The notes beneath the pieces are model-generated. The model had not been told where the DNA came from and did not search any database. It worked only from the letters and a program-made list of their open reading frames with translations. A DNA stretch of 64,000 nt from Dysgonomonadaceae bacterium zrk40 (GTDB lineage: Bacteria; Bacteroidota; Bacteroidia; Bacteroidales; Dysgonomonadaceae). Where the stretch lies: NCBI GenBank assembly GCA_016916535.1, contig CP070276.1, positions 310,001 through 374,000 of the forward strand. Direction: 5' to 3'. Of the stretch, positions 55,539-63,848 are shown in pieces; position 1 is the stretch's first letter; every line of letters begins with the position of its first letter. Both the position numbers and the translations under genes were made by a program.

Positions 55539-56315
55539 ATGCAACAAAACGTAAATCCTGTCAATGAATCACCCGTTACACCGCCTGCAGTTCCGCAGGT
55601 CAGCGTTGAGAACGGAGGCATCATCACGGCTGCCGGCCTGCAAAAGCATTATAGCGGCGTCAACGTACTCAACATTTCATCCGTCTCAATTGCCAACGGC
55701 GAGAGTTTCGGGCTGGTTGGCAACAATGGCGCCGGCAAGACCACCTTCTTCCGGCTGATCCTCGATCTGATTGAAGCATCTGCGGGAGAAGTGCTGATCG
55801 AAGGTGAGCCGGTAGCCCGTAGCGATGGGTGGAAACAGAAAGTGGGCTCCTTCCTCGACGAGGGATTCCTGATCGACTTCTTGACCCCTGATGAGTATTT
55901 TGCCTTCACAGCGAAGCTCTACAACAAGTCGGAGGGCGATCTGGCTGCCTTCCTGGAGTCGATGCAGGAGTTTTTCAACGGGGAGATCACCGGATCGGGC
56001 AAGTTAATCCGCGACCTGTCGAAAGGCAACCAGAAGAAAACAGGCATCGCGGCCGCACTGCTCGGTGATCCGCAGATCTTGATTCTCGACGAGCCCTTCA
56101 CGGCACTCGACCCCACATCGCAAATTCGTCTGAAAAGAATGCTCAACGAGCTCAGGAGATCCCGCAACATGACCATGCTCATCTCCAGCCACGACCTGAA
56201 TCATGTGACGGAGGTGTGTGAGCGTATCGTTGTATTGGAAAAAGGATTGGTAGTGAAAGATATCGCCACCGGGGAGGAAACGTTAAAAGAACTGGAATCC
56301 TATTTCGCGGTATAG
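55539..56315 (+). CDS. ABC transporter ATP-binding protein
   Basis: The product is 258 residues. The Walker A motif GNNGAGKT is at about residues 66-73, the signature region LSKGNQKKTG at about 161, and the Walker B motif ILILDEPFTALDP at about 180. A proline-rich N-terminal extension of about 25 residues is unusual. It probably energises the DUF5687 permease encoded upstream. Export of an unknown compound is the best guess. Confidence 0.92.
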   Translation: MQQNVNPVNESPVTPPAVPQVSVENGGIITAAGLQKHYSGVNVLNISSVSIANGESFGLVGNNGAGKTTFFRLILDLIEASAGEVLIEGEPVARSDGWKQKVGSFLDEGFLIDFLTPDEYFAFTAKLYNKSEGDLAAFLESMQEFFNGEITGSGKLIRDLSKGNQKKTGIAAALLGDPQILILDEPFTALDPTSQIRLKRMLNELRRSRNMTMLISSHDLNHVTEVCERIVVLEKGLVVKDIATGEETLKELESYFAV

Positions 56316-56334
56316 GGTTATCTAAGGGCATGCA

Positions 56335-56751
56335 CTATTGATCAACACCCGTGTCAACCACGATACGGGGGTTGCGGTCCACCAGCTGGGCAATGAGGGC
56401 ATCCAGATCGGAAGCCTTTACCCTCAGTACCTCAAACCCACGCACCTTCTCAATGCGCAGCTGGTTGGAGCTTATTTTCTTCAATGCCACCATGTCACCG
56501 ATGGCAATCCGTCTGTTGCGAGTCAGTATCTTCAACAAAAAGCGGATCTCCAGGAAATTGGTCTCGGTGACAGCATACTCCTTGATGGTGACCGACAGCA
56601 TGAAAAAGATGGTGAAAGAGAAATAGATGATCAGGTTCCAAACCTTTTCATCGATGATAAGGCGATAGACAAGCAATGCCAGCAACATGACTGCTGCCAC
56701 ACCCCAGAAAATATTCGCCAACCCGTTGTCTGCTTTGAACTTTTTCTCCAT
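56335..56751 (-). CDS. Membrane protein with PH-like domain
   Basis: The product is 138 residues from MEKKFKADNG. Two hydrophobic segments (WGVAAVMLLALLVYRLI and WNLIIYFSFTIFFMLSV) are followed by a short beta-rich region resembling a bacterial PH domain (LEIRFLLKILTRNRRIAIGDM). The start at 56751 is preferred because a TATCTTTG box (minus strand 56780-56773) would place transcription start at or after the upstream ATG (56769). It is convergent with the ABC ATPase gene. Confidence 0.6.
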   Translation of the reverse strand: MEKKFKADNGLANIFWGVAAVMLLALLVYRLIIDEKVWNLIIYFSFTIFFMLSVTIKEYAVTETNFLEIRFLLKILTRNRRIAIGDMVALKKISSNQLRIEKVRGFEVLRVKASDLDALIAQLVDRNPRIVVDTGVDQ

Positions 56752-56946
56752 ATGATCCAGTCGTTTCAACTACAAAGATAGATTTATTCGTGAAAAAATA
56801 GTTAAACCAACCGTGAAAATAGAGAATAGACCAACAGCTTATTTTTATCGATTAAACCCGCTGATGATTGGACAAACACCCTTCAAACGTCCATACAGAC
56901 CTCTGCTTCTGAACGTTAATTCGCTCATTTCCTGACACCCCGATGC

Positions 56947-56975
56947 TTGGATGTTTAAACTTTTGCCTATTTTTG
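56947..56975 (+). promoter_or_regulatory. Promoter of the DUF4890 gene
   Basis: TTG (56947-56949), 18 nt, then TATTTTTG (56968-56975). It lies 49 nt before the likely start codon. The rest of the 249-bp gap holds only the divergent promoter of the PH-like gene. Confidence 0.6.
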
Positions 56976-57024
56976 AGTGTCATAGAATCGTAAACAAAAT
57001 ATATTCACTAAAAAAACAATGGTT

Positions 57025-57492
57025 ATGAAGAAAACAGTAGCAGTGGCAATGATTGCCCTTTTCACGATGAGCTTTGCAATGACAGCTCAAAACAGGAATG
57101 AAAGTGACAGAATTGGTCGTCGCACACAAGTTGAAAAGAGATGGACCTCTAAAAACAGAGCCGAGAACATGGCGAAACAACTGGAGCTCACAGAGGAGCA
57201 AAAAGCGAAGGTGGAAGCACTCTATGAGAAACAGGATGCTGAAAGAGCTGAACAATTGAAACTTCAGCGTGAGAAACGGGAGCAGGTGATGCAGGATCGT
57301 GAAAGCCGTCGTGAAGCAATGGAGAAAATTCGCGAGGAGGCTGTAGCGAAAAATGATGCCGAACTGGAAAGCATCATCGGCAAGGAAAAGATGGAACAAT
57401 GGAAACAGTATCGCGAGGATGTAAGGAAGAAAATGCAGGATGCCAACCGGAAGGATCGTCGTGCGCCCCGCAGAAATGGACCAAGAGGCTGA
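57025..57492 (+). CDS. DUF4890 / Spy-like periplasmic protein
   Basis: The product is 155 residues with a signal peptide (MKKTVAVAMIALFTMSFAMTAQ). The mature chain is almost entirely charged helix (AENMAKQLELTEEQKAKVEA repeated in pattern), ending in a basic tail RRAPRRNGPRG. The LTxxQ motif resembles Spy/CpxP chaperone-like proteins. It is likely periplasmic and may buffer misfolded proteins or metals; this is inference. A strong terminator follows 32 nt after the stop. Confidence 0.75.
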   Translation: MKKTVAVAMIALFTMSFAMTAQNRNESDRIGRRTQVEKRWTSKNRAENMAKQLELTEEQKAKVEALYEKQDAERAEQLKLQREKREQVMQDRESRREAMEKIREEAVAKNDAELESIIGKEKMEQWKQYREDVRKKMQDANRKDRRAPRRNGPRG

Positions 57493-57524
57493 ACTACATT
57501 GTAGCTAAAACGTCAAATAAAGAA

Positions 57525-57559
57525 GCCGTCTCATCAGATCAGATGAGACGGCCTTTTTT
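57525..57559 (+). terminator. Terminator after the DUF4890 gene
   Basis: A perfect 11-bp stem (57525-57535 with 57542-57552) with an AGATCA loop is followed by TTTTTT. Confidence 0.92.
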
Positions 57560-57646
57560 GTGCTTTTGTTTTTCCATTACTGTATCCCAAATTCAGGATG
57601 AGACAGGGAAAAAATTGGACAAAACAGGGTTCTCGGAGCCTCTAGC

Positions 57647-57717
57647 CTTATTGCACCCTTATTGCACCCTTATATCCACTCCAATAATTATGGGAGTGGC
57701 TATAAGGGAGCAATAAG
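57647..57717. repeat. Long imperfect hairpin with an 11-bp tandem repeat arm
   Basis: The 11-bp unit CTTATTGCACC occurs twice in tandem (57647-57657, 57658-57668). The stretch 57658-57684 can fold onto 57691-57717 as a 27-position arm with three mismatches (66/709, 75/700 and 83/92 in the last digits). No T-run follows, so it is not a terminator. It occupies the middle of the roughly 300-bp gap between two terminators and resembles the 11-bp array near 16.5 kb in design but not in sequence. Confidence 0.8.
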
Positions 57718-57803
57718 ATTAGAATATAAAAGCAGCGACCAATAAGTTTGGAAAAGGGTCACTTTTATGGTGTAAGGTTCTTACAGGATGAGACCCATCC
57801 TGC

Positions 57804-57841
57804 AAAAAAAGAGACTGCCTCGATGATGAGACAATCTCTTT
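57804..57841 (-). terminator. Terminator downstream of the solute-binding protein gene
   Basis: The stem AAAGAGA/TCTCTTT (57808-57814 with 57835-57841) has further inner pairs and is followed on the minus strand by a T7 tract. It lies 17 nt past the stop. A separate CAGGATG/CATCCTG hairpin lies upstream at about 57784-57802. Confidence 0.75.
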
Positions 57842-57858
57842 AGCATGCTAAACAAAGT

Positions 57859-58689
57859 TTACTCTTTGTAATATCTGCGGAAAATCAGATCGAACTGTCT
57901 TGTCTCCCGGAATCGGCTCAACCAGGAGTTGAGACTGTCCAGCAAATGCAGTGCGTCTGGGCGCAAGGCCCATGATTCTACCTGGGTAAAGCTGATGTCG
58001 GTATCGATGTCGATTTCGGGAAAATGAGCTTCCAACCGTACTGCCACCTCTTGATCACAAATTGTAAAGTCAATGTCGCCGGAAGCGACCATCATCACCA
58101 GCTGTTCCGTTTCGTACGTGGGATCTTCTTCAATCAGGATGGTATCACCAATCTCGTGTGAAAGATTGTTCAGTCGCATGATGGCCGGTGCATCAGCAGG
58201 GACATGGACCGACTTACCCGCCAGCTCGAGATGCTGCCGTATCGGCTCGAGTCCCCCGTTGAAAGAGGCTTTTCGCTGTACCAGCACCAGCCGGTTGTAG
58301 GTGATGGGATCGGTAAAGGCAAAGCTGTCCCGGAGCGCACTGTTCACCGGTATGTTTCGTGCTACCAGATCGTATCGTTGTTCCAGCAACCCCCTCAGGT
58401 TATCCTCCAGGCTGTTCTCCAGAAAAAGATTGACCTTCACACCCCACTCTTTCTCCAGCGCCTGCATCATCTCGAGTTGAAATCCGAGCGCGGTATCACC
58501 TGACACAAAATAACCGATGGAGTTGTAATCAGTGACCACGTTCATCTCTCCCGTTGCCATGATTTCACTGTAATCACGCGGCAGCAACACTTGTTCCTGA
58601 GGGCTAAAGAGCCGTTGCAGCAGGATCATTGCCAAAAGAGCAGTGATCAGCAGGGTGAGATAAAGATTCAACCGTCGCCTGACTTTCAA
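57859..58689 (-). CDS. Periplasmic solute-binding (SBP_bac_3/MltF-N-like) protein
   Basis: The product is 276 residues. A single N-terminal membrane anchor (YLTLLITALLAMILL) precedes a bilobal amino-acid-binding domain: YNSIGYFVSGDTALGFQLEM, then LEQRYDLVARNI and FAFTDPITYNRLVLVQRK. It resembles the N-terminal half of MltF, without the lytic transglycosylase domain. It is probably a periplasmic sensor or binding protein. It lies 15 nt downstream of a large porin gene on the same strand, so the two may form an uptake pair. Confidence 0.82.
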   Translation of the reverse strand: MKVRRRLNLYLTLLITALLAMILLQRLFSPQEQVLLPRDYSEIMATGEMNVVTDYNSIGYFVSGDTALGFQLEMMQALEKEWGVKVNLFLENSLEDNLRGLLEQRYDLVARNIPVNSALRDSFAFTDPITYNRLVLVQRKASFNGGLEPIRQHLELAGKSVHVPADAPAIMRLNNLSHEIGDTILIEEDPTYETEQLVMMVASGDIDFTICDQEVAVRLEAHFPEIDIDTDISFTQVESWALRPDALHLLDSLNSWLSRFRETRQFDLIFRRYYKE

Positions 58690-58704
58690 AACTAATCTGT
58701 TTTT

Positions 58705-60762
58705 TTAGTTGTGCAAATTAACGGAAAGGCCCAGCTTAAAGATAAAAGGATTCACCGGATAACCGGGCAACGTGAATGAGTCGTTCTCCTTCAGCACTTT
58801 CGGGGCTACATTGTAGAACATCAGAAAAAAGCGGGTCTGCTTCAGATGCATGTTGGCATAAACCGTCGCGATGGGATAGTCACCGATCTCGCGCTCCCGT
58901 TGGTTGTAAAACTGCAGCAGTGCCGGTTCATAGCCCGGGGCAAAATAGCTGGTGTGATAATGAGCATCCACACCCAGTTGCAGCGTCAACTCATTCACGA
59001 TCTTTGCTTTCAGGTACATGTTGGAATAAATGCTGAGCATGGGAACAGGAATTGCCTCCTGGTTGCTGGAGGTCTGGTAGACCACCTGGTTGTCCCAGTT
59101 AAAGACACCCAGCTTCAGCTTCTGTTCCACCCTTGCGGTCAACACCTGGATATTGCCGCCCTCCTGTGCGATCATCTTGTCGGCCCCGTAGTAAATATGG
59201 TTCTGCAGATTCTCCATGCCGGCACTCAGTGTTGTATTGGTAAAAGGTATGAAAAGTTTTCCGCCCACATAGACTCTCCGCATGTCACCAAGATCCTGAT
59301 TCCATCTGAAATATTTGGAGTAATAGTTTTCCTGGAGGTACTTTGGCCGTAAATTCTTTAAATAGGCCTCTGCAGTCAATGTGGTACGTTTCCCGGCCAG
59401 CTCAAAACCGGTCTCCATATCACCCATTAACCTGAGTTCCCCCAGGTTGGCACCCAGCACCCCCAGGTCGCCACGCAGGTTGAACAACAGATGCTCCCCC
59501 TGTTGCTTGTTGAGCACCCCACCGAGGGTCACCGCGCTCTCCCGGTGCGACCTGTATCCTGTTCCCGTGGTATCACGCATGGCGTAGTTGCGCAGATCAT
59601 GTTCCAGAAAGGCAGTGAGGCCGAACTTGACCCACTCCTTGAATCCCTCGCGAAGACTGAGTGAGACACTGTTTTTAAGCGAAGTAAAACGTATGCTGTC
59701 ATCCACGGCCCCCTCGTAATAGCGGTTCTCATAAAATCGATCGATCTGTTGCATCTGCACGCCTTCAACATTCACATAGGCGGTGTCGTATGAGAGGAAG
59801 CGGCGGTGTTGCTGGGTAAGCTGCGTAGAGAAACCAATGCTGGCTACCGGCACAAATGTTCCGAGACCCTTGTGCAGTGAATCCTGCGGCAACTCACGGT
59901 AGCCCAGATTGTATCGTCCCGACAGGAAGTAACGGTTGTTTTTAAGTGCATTCCAGGTGTCGTTGATGCGCACGGGGATGTCGAGCGATGTAAAGGTCTC
60001 ACCCACTTCCTGGGGATCGGTGATAAAACGTTCATCGGTGATACCGCCATTCTCGAACTGGGTGATGCTTCCCAGATGTACCATGGCATGGGCCTCCAAC
60101 CTGTCGGAGAGGTAATTCCCGAAGAGGGAGAAGTTGTTGTGCTTGACCGACTGTGCGGCATAAAAGCCCCTGGAATTGATCAGATCCACATCGAGTCCAA
60201 TGTTGAGACTTTTCCCGAAGTTGGATGTAAGACGTGCTTCCAGTCGCTCTTCACGCGTCTGCTTGGGTCCCGCACGATGGTATCCCAAACGAGAATAGGG
60301 TACCCGTGTGTTGACAAAGATCAGCTTTTCGGGATCTTTGAGGTAGTGGCTGTAGGCGTTGTTGAAGAGGAAAGTCTCCGTCTCCCCCCTGTCGAAGAAG
60401 ATCTTGGAGATATCGGGTGAGCCAAGGGGTCCCAGAAAGCCCATGGCGGTGGAGTAGCTGTCGGGTAGCGTAGTGTGCTGAAAGTTGTGCAGCAGCGTGT
60501 CTGACTCTGCCGGCATGCGATTACCGGTGCGGGCATCCAATCGCCAGATGGTCATGCGCGCCAGCTTTTGCAACGAGTCGGCCTCCGCGCCATGATCGTG
60601 GATGAGATGATCCAGATGAGATGATTCGCGGGGCAACAGATCAAGCGAGTCGGGGTCGCTGGTGATCTGCGATGAATCGGGCATGATGATGCGTGCCTGC
60701 GAGAAGGCTGCACCCACGCTGAGAAGCGTAGCGAGAAGCGATATGATCAGCTTATTTTTCAT
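58705..60762 (-). CDS. Putative outer-membrane porin (Porin_10 family)
   Basis: The product is 685 residues with a signal peptide (MKNKLIISLLATLLSVGAAFS). Many amphipathic strands follow, with the C-terminus ending KLGLSVNLHN. The pattern fits the large Bacteroidota putative porins. A -7-like box TAAGTTTG on the minus strand (60776-60769) would make the transcript begin within a few bases of the MKN start codon. It is transcribed with the solute-binding gene. The substrate is unknown. Confidence 0.82.
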   Translation of the reverse strand: MKNKLIISLLATLLSVGAAFSQARIIMPDSSQITSDPDSLDLLPRESSHLDHLIHDHGAEADSLQKLARMTIWRLDARTGNRMPAESDTLLHNFQHTTLPDSYSTAMGFLGPLGSPDISKIFFDRGETETFLFNNAYSHYLKDPEKLIFVNTRVPYSRLGYHRAGPKQTREERLEARLTSNFGKSLNIGLDVDLINSRGFYAAQSVKHNNFSLFGNYLSDRLEAHAMVHLGSITQFENGGITDERFITDPQEVGETFTSLDIPVRINDTWNALKNNRYFLSGRYNLGYRELPQDSLHKGLGTFVPVASIGFSTQLTQQHRRFLSYDTAYVNVEGVQMQQIDRFYENRYYEGAVDDSIRFTSLKNSVSLSLREGFKEWVKFGLTAFLEHDLRNYAMRDTTGTGYRSHRESAVTLGGVLNKQQGEHLLFNLRGDLGVLGANLGELRLMGDMETGFELAGKRTTLTAEAYLKNLRPKYLQENYYSKYFRWNQDLGDMRRVYVGGKLFIPFTNTTLSAGMENLQNHIYYGADKMIAQEGGNIQVLTARVEQKLKLGVFNWDNQVVYQTSSNQEAIPVPMLSIYSNMYLKAKIVNELTLQLGVDAHYHTSYFAPGYEPALLQFYNQREREIGDYPIATVYANMHLKQTRFFLMFYNVAPKVLKENDSFTLPGYPVNPFIFKLGLSVNLHN

Positions 60763-60849
60763 CGGGTGCAAACTTACATAAAAAAATGTCACAGCAGGTT
60801 ATCCAAGGCTCCATTTCTGCTGTTTTTGAGAATTTTTAGGAAGCCTTGT

Positions 60850-62646
60850 CTATTCAGTGATTCCCATTTTTCTCATCAAAAAACTGGCATTCATGTTTCG
60901 CGCTAACCCCTCCTGCAGCTGATAGCTAAACGTCAGGTTATCTTCCTGTATGAGGGCATCAAAGTGCCAGTTCTTTATCACCTGTGGATATTGTGTCTCC
61001 AGGTTACCCAGCGCCAGATCGTGTGTGGCAATGATACCACATCCACCGAGACCCACCAACCGCTTTATCAATGCCTGTGAACCCCGTTGTTTATCCTCGG
61101 AATTGGTTCCTTTCAATATCTCATCCAAAATGATCAAGATACCCTCTTCCCCTGAAACCAATCGGTCGATAATCATCTTCAATCGCTTTAGTTCCGCAAA
61201 GAAATAGGACTCACTGTTTACCAGTGAGTCGGAGGTACGCAGGTTGGTCAGCAACCGCCCCGGATAAAACGACAGTCTCTCCGCATAAACGGGCAAACCG
61301 ACTGATGCCAGCAGATGATTGATCCCGATTGTTCTCAGATAGGTACTCTTGCCCGCCATATTGGCTCCCGTAACGATCATGAAACTTGGTTTATGAGAAA
61401 GATCGATGTCGTTCTTTACGCATTTCTCGCGCGGGATGAGTGGGTGACCCAGTCCTTCACCACGAAAGCAGTGGCTGTCGGAAATCCCGGGGTAGCAGTA
61501 ATCGGGATGGTTGACTGCAAAAGTACCCAGTGATATCAATGCATCCATTTCGGCCAACAATGCAAACCAGGTATCTACATCACCTCCGTGATGTTTCATC
61601 CATCGCTCAATTTTCAAAGCATAGAGCGTTGTCCATAGAAACAGAGGATTCAGCAGCAGCATGGCGAGTGTAAAACCCACGTCGAGGTTGCGGCTCATTT
61701 TCGACAATTCCCTGATCGCATCAGAAGCTTTTTCGGGAAGGATAAGTTGCTTTTGCAGCGACTTCAGCAGTTGTGATTCGCATTTCTCCTGTTCTGAAAT
61801 CTTAAACAGGGAAGCATATGCATCCAATCGTTTGGATCGTTTATCAAACAATACCCATATAGCCTTCACCCTTTTCATGGGAATCAGTGATAATGCGAAT
61901 GTAAAAAGATAAAGATAGAGAAAGAGGCCGCCGGGCACAATTCCTGTAAGCCATAAAAAGATAAAAACAAGATAGAGGAAGGGGGTGATCCAAACGGCAG
62001 CTTTCCAAATCTTATTCTGAGACAACCCATTATCGGGACCCGAAGCAGTAAAATGCAACTCTTTCACAGAAGAAGAAGATATTTTCATCCCCGCCGTTCG
62101 AAAATGCAAACAGAACTCCTCCTTGCCCGCCAACTCCATGATGGTTTGTTGTCTGCCAAGAATCGCATCTTTATCGGTCAACGGATATTGTATCATCTCG
62201 GCCAGTTTTTGTTTCCCAATGGGCAACACCGTCCTGTTAATCTGCTGAAAAAATGAGTTCTCTCCAAAGATATCAAGATCATAACTGAACGGATGAGTAG
62301 GATCTGTCATCTCCCCGGCACCATTAAAAACCGAAAAATCATGACGAAATGCTTTTAGTTCATTTTCAGCCAACAGAATCAGAGACTCGGCAGACTCTTT
62401 CCGGTCCGATAACCTGTCATGCTTCTTGAATAAAAAAGCAAAAGAAAGAGCCATGACAATGAGAAGTGGAATAAGCAGTTGGTAATCACCCACAAGCATA
62501 TAGATCGCTATCAGGGTTCCGATAAACAGGATTAACCGAAAAGTGCCCAAAAGATGCATTTGTTTTCCTAGTCGATCGCTCTTTTTCCTGTTCTCCGACA
62601 CCAATGTCTCGTACGTATGTATCCTCTCTTCAATCATCCTGTTCAC
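60850..62646 (-). CDS. Membrane-anchored MutS-like ATPase
   Basis: The product is 598 residues. The C-terminal half is a MutS ATPase: Walker A TGANMAGKST at about residues 426-435, Walker B ILIILDEILKGTNSEDK and ATHDLALG. The N-terminal half has a pair of membrane helices (about 34-53 and 57-74), a second hydrophobic pair (about 205-250) and no MutS mismatch-recognition domain (no FxE motif). It is therefore not a repair protein of the usual kind. TAGATTTG on the minus strand (62673-62666) may be the -7 box. Confidence 0.85.
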   Translation of the reverse strand: MNRMIEERIHTYETLVSENRKKSDRLGKQMHLLGTFRLILFIGTLIAIYMLVGDYQLLIPLLIVMALSFAFLFKKHDRLSDRKESAESLILLAENELKAFRHDFSVFNGAGEMTDPTHPFSYDLDIFGENSFFQQINRTVLPIGKQKLAEMIQYPLTDKDAILGRQQTIMELAGKEEFCLHFRTAGMKISSSSVKELHFTASGPDNGLSQNKIWKAAVWITPFLYLVFIFLWLTGIVPGGLFLYLYLFTFALSLIPMKRVKAIWVLFDKRSKRLDAYASLFKISEQEKCESQLLKSLQKQLILPEKASDAIRELSKMSRNLDVGFTLAMLLLNPLFLWTTLYALKIERWMKHHGGDVDTWFALLAEMDALISLGTFAVNHPDYCYPGISDSHCFRGEGLGHPLIPREKCVKNDIDLSHKPSFMIVTGANMAGKSTYLRTIGINHLLASVGLPVYAERLSFYPGRLLTNLRTSDSLVNSESYFFAELKRLKMIIDRLVSGEEGILIILDEILKGTNSEDKQRGSQALIKRLVGLGGCGIIATHDLALGNLETQYPQVIKNWHFDALIQEDNLTFSYQLQEGLARNMNASFLMRKMGITE

Positions 62647-62753
62647 GATTATTGTTCTTCGGATACAAATCTATATAAAAACCCCCATGGAACCATACGA
62701 ATGCAATATTTATAAAAAAATGCAGTTTTCGCTTTCGTTTAAAATAATTCTTA

Positions 62754-62761
62754 TATCTTTG
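62754..62761 (+). promoter_or_regulatory. -7 box of the his operon
   Basis: TATCTTTG fits the consensus. Transcription would begin near 62766, 14 nt before the leader peptide start. Confidence 0.65.
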
Positions 62762-62779
62762 CATCATCAAAACAATAAT

Positions 62780-62836
62780 ATGAAAGCAAATTGGTTCCAT
62801 CATCATCATTTTCATACTTGCAGTCAGGCGAGCTGA
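62780..62836 (+). CDS. his operon leader peptide
   Basis: This is an 18-residue peptide, MKANWFHHHHFHTCSQAS, with five His codons at 62798-62815 (four in a row, one Phe, then another His). It is too short for routine gene calling. Its end overlaps the TCAGGCG segment (62824-62830) that can pair either with 62876-62882 or be masked by a ribosome at the stop codon (62834). This is the classic attenuation arrangement. Confidence 0.9.
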   Translation: MKANWFHHHHFHTCSQAS

Positions 62837-62903
62837 AATAGATATGTGCGAACACCAACGAGATATTTATTGACCCGTCTGAAGAGCATCAGGCGGGTTT
62901 TTT
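62824..62903 (+). promoter_or_regulatory. his attenuator: alternative antiterminator and terminator
   Basis: Terminator: ACCCGTCTGA (62873-62882) pairs with TCAGGCGGGT (62889-62898), one G-T wobble, followed by a T-run. Antiterminator: TCAGGCG (62824-62830) pairs with CGTCTGA (62876-62882), and AATAGATAT (62837-62845) with ATATTTATT (62863-62871). The two are mutually exclusive because they share 62876-62882. Confidence 0.85.
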
Positions 62904-62946
62904 ATTAGTAGACCACTGTTGCTTTCCGGCACATAACAAACCAACA

Positions 62947-63804
62947 ATGGAAAAAATCAAGATTGCAATCCAAAAAAGCGGACGGTTGAGCGAGAAATCA
63001 CTTGAGTTGCTCACCGAGTGCGGAATCAATGTCTCCAATGGAGATCGTAAGCTCAAAACCACAGCCCGCAATTTCCCCATGGAGATCCTCTTCCTTAGGG
63101 ACGATGACATCCCACAATATGTGGAGCAGGGTGTTGCCGATATTGGTATCCTGGGTGAAAATGAGGTGTGGGAGAAGGAGAAAGATGTGACGGTTGTAGA
63201 GAAACTGGGCTTCAGCAATTGCCGTCTCTCTCTTGCCATACCCAGGGAAGAGGTATATACCGGCCTCGATTATTTCAGGGGCAAGCGAATTGCTACCAGT
63301 TATCCGAAAATCCTCGGCAACTATTTCCGGGAAAAAGAGATTGAGGTAAAGATTGAAGAGCTGGGCGGCAGCGTTGAGATCGCTACCGGCATCGGTCTTG
63401 CCGATGGCATCTTCGACATCGTAAGCACCGGCAGCACCTTGATCATGAACGGTCTGAAAGAGGCGGAGACCATTCTTCGCAGTGAAGCGGTGCTCATCAG
63501 CAACAAAAAACTCACACCCGCAGTCTCCTCTCTGCTGGATCAGTTGCTCTTTCGTATCAAGTCGTACAAGGAGGGACAAGGTAAGAAGTATGTCTTGCTG
63601 AATGCCCCCAACGAGGTACTGCCCGATATTGTGCGGTTGCTGCCCGGCATGCGCTCCCCCAGTATCCTGCCCCTGGCCGATGAGGGTTGGAGCAGCGTTC
63701 ACTCGGTGATACGCGACGATGACTTCTGGGAAGTAATTGATGAGCTGAAGCGTCACGGTGCCGAAGGGATCCTGGTAATCCCTATCGAGAAAATGATCCT
63801 GTAG
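62947..63804 (+). CDS. hisG: ATP phosphoribosyltransferase HisG (long form)
   Basis: The product is 285 residues, the long form with a C-terminal regulatory domain. The N-terminal IAIQKSGRLSEKSLELL and the PRPP-binding TGIGLADGIFDIVSTGSTL are intact. It performs the first step of histidine synthesis and is usually feedback-inhibited by histidine through its C-terminal domain. It is the first structural gene of the operon, controlled by the attenuator, and is followed 44 nt later by hisD. Confidence 0.97.
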   Translation: MEKIKIAIQKSGRLSEKSLELLTECGINVSNGDRKLKTTARNFPMEILFLRDDDIPQYVEQGVADIGILGENEVWEKEKDVTVVEKLGFSNCRLSLAIPREEVYTGLDYFRGKRIATSYPKILGNYFREKEIEVKIEELGGSVEIATGIGLADGIFDIVSTGSTLIMNGLKEAETILRSEAVLISNKKLTPAVSSLLDQLLFRIKSYKEGQGKKYVLLNAPNEVLPDIVRLLPGMRSPSILPLADEGWSSVHSVIRDDDFWEVIDELKRHGAEGILVIPIEKMIL

Positions 63805-63848
63805 AAATTGTCTAATCCGTTCATCCGCTAATCAACGAATCACTCAAG

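Noticed and set aside
57784-57802. CAGGATG/CATCCTG hairpin as an extra terminator
   Set aside because: It lacks a T-run on either strand; the neighbouring hairpin at 57808-57841 is a better terminator for the solute-binding gene.
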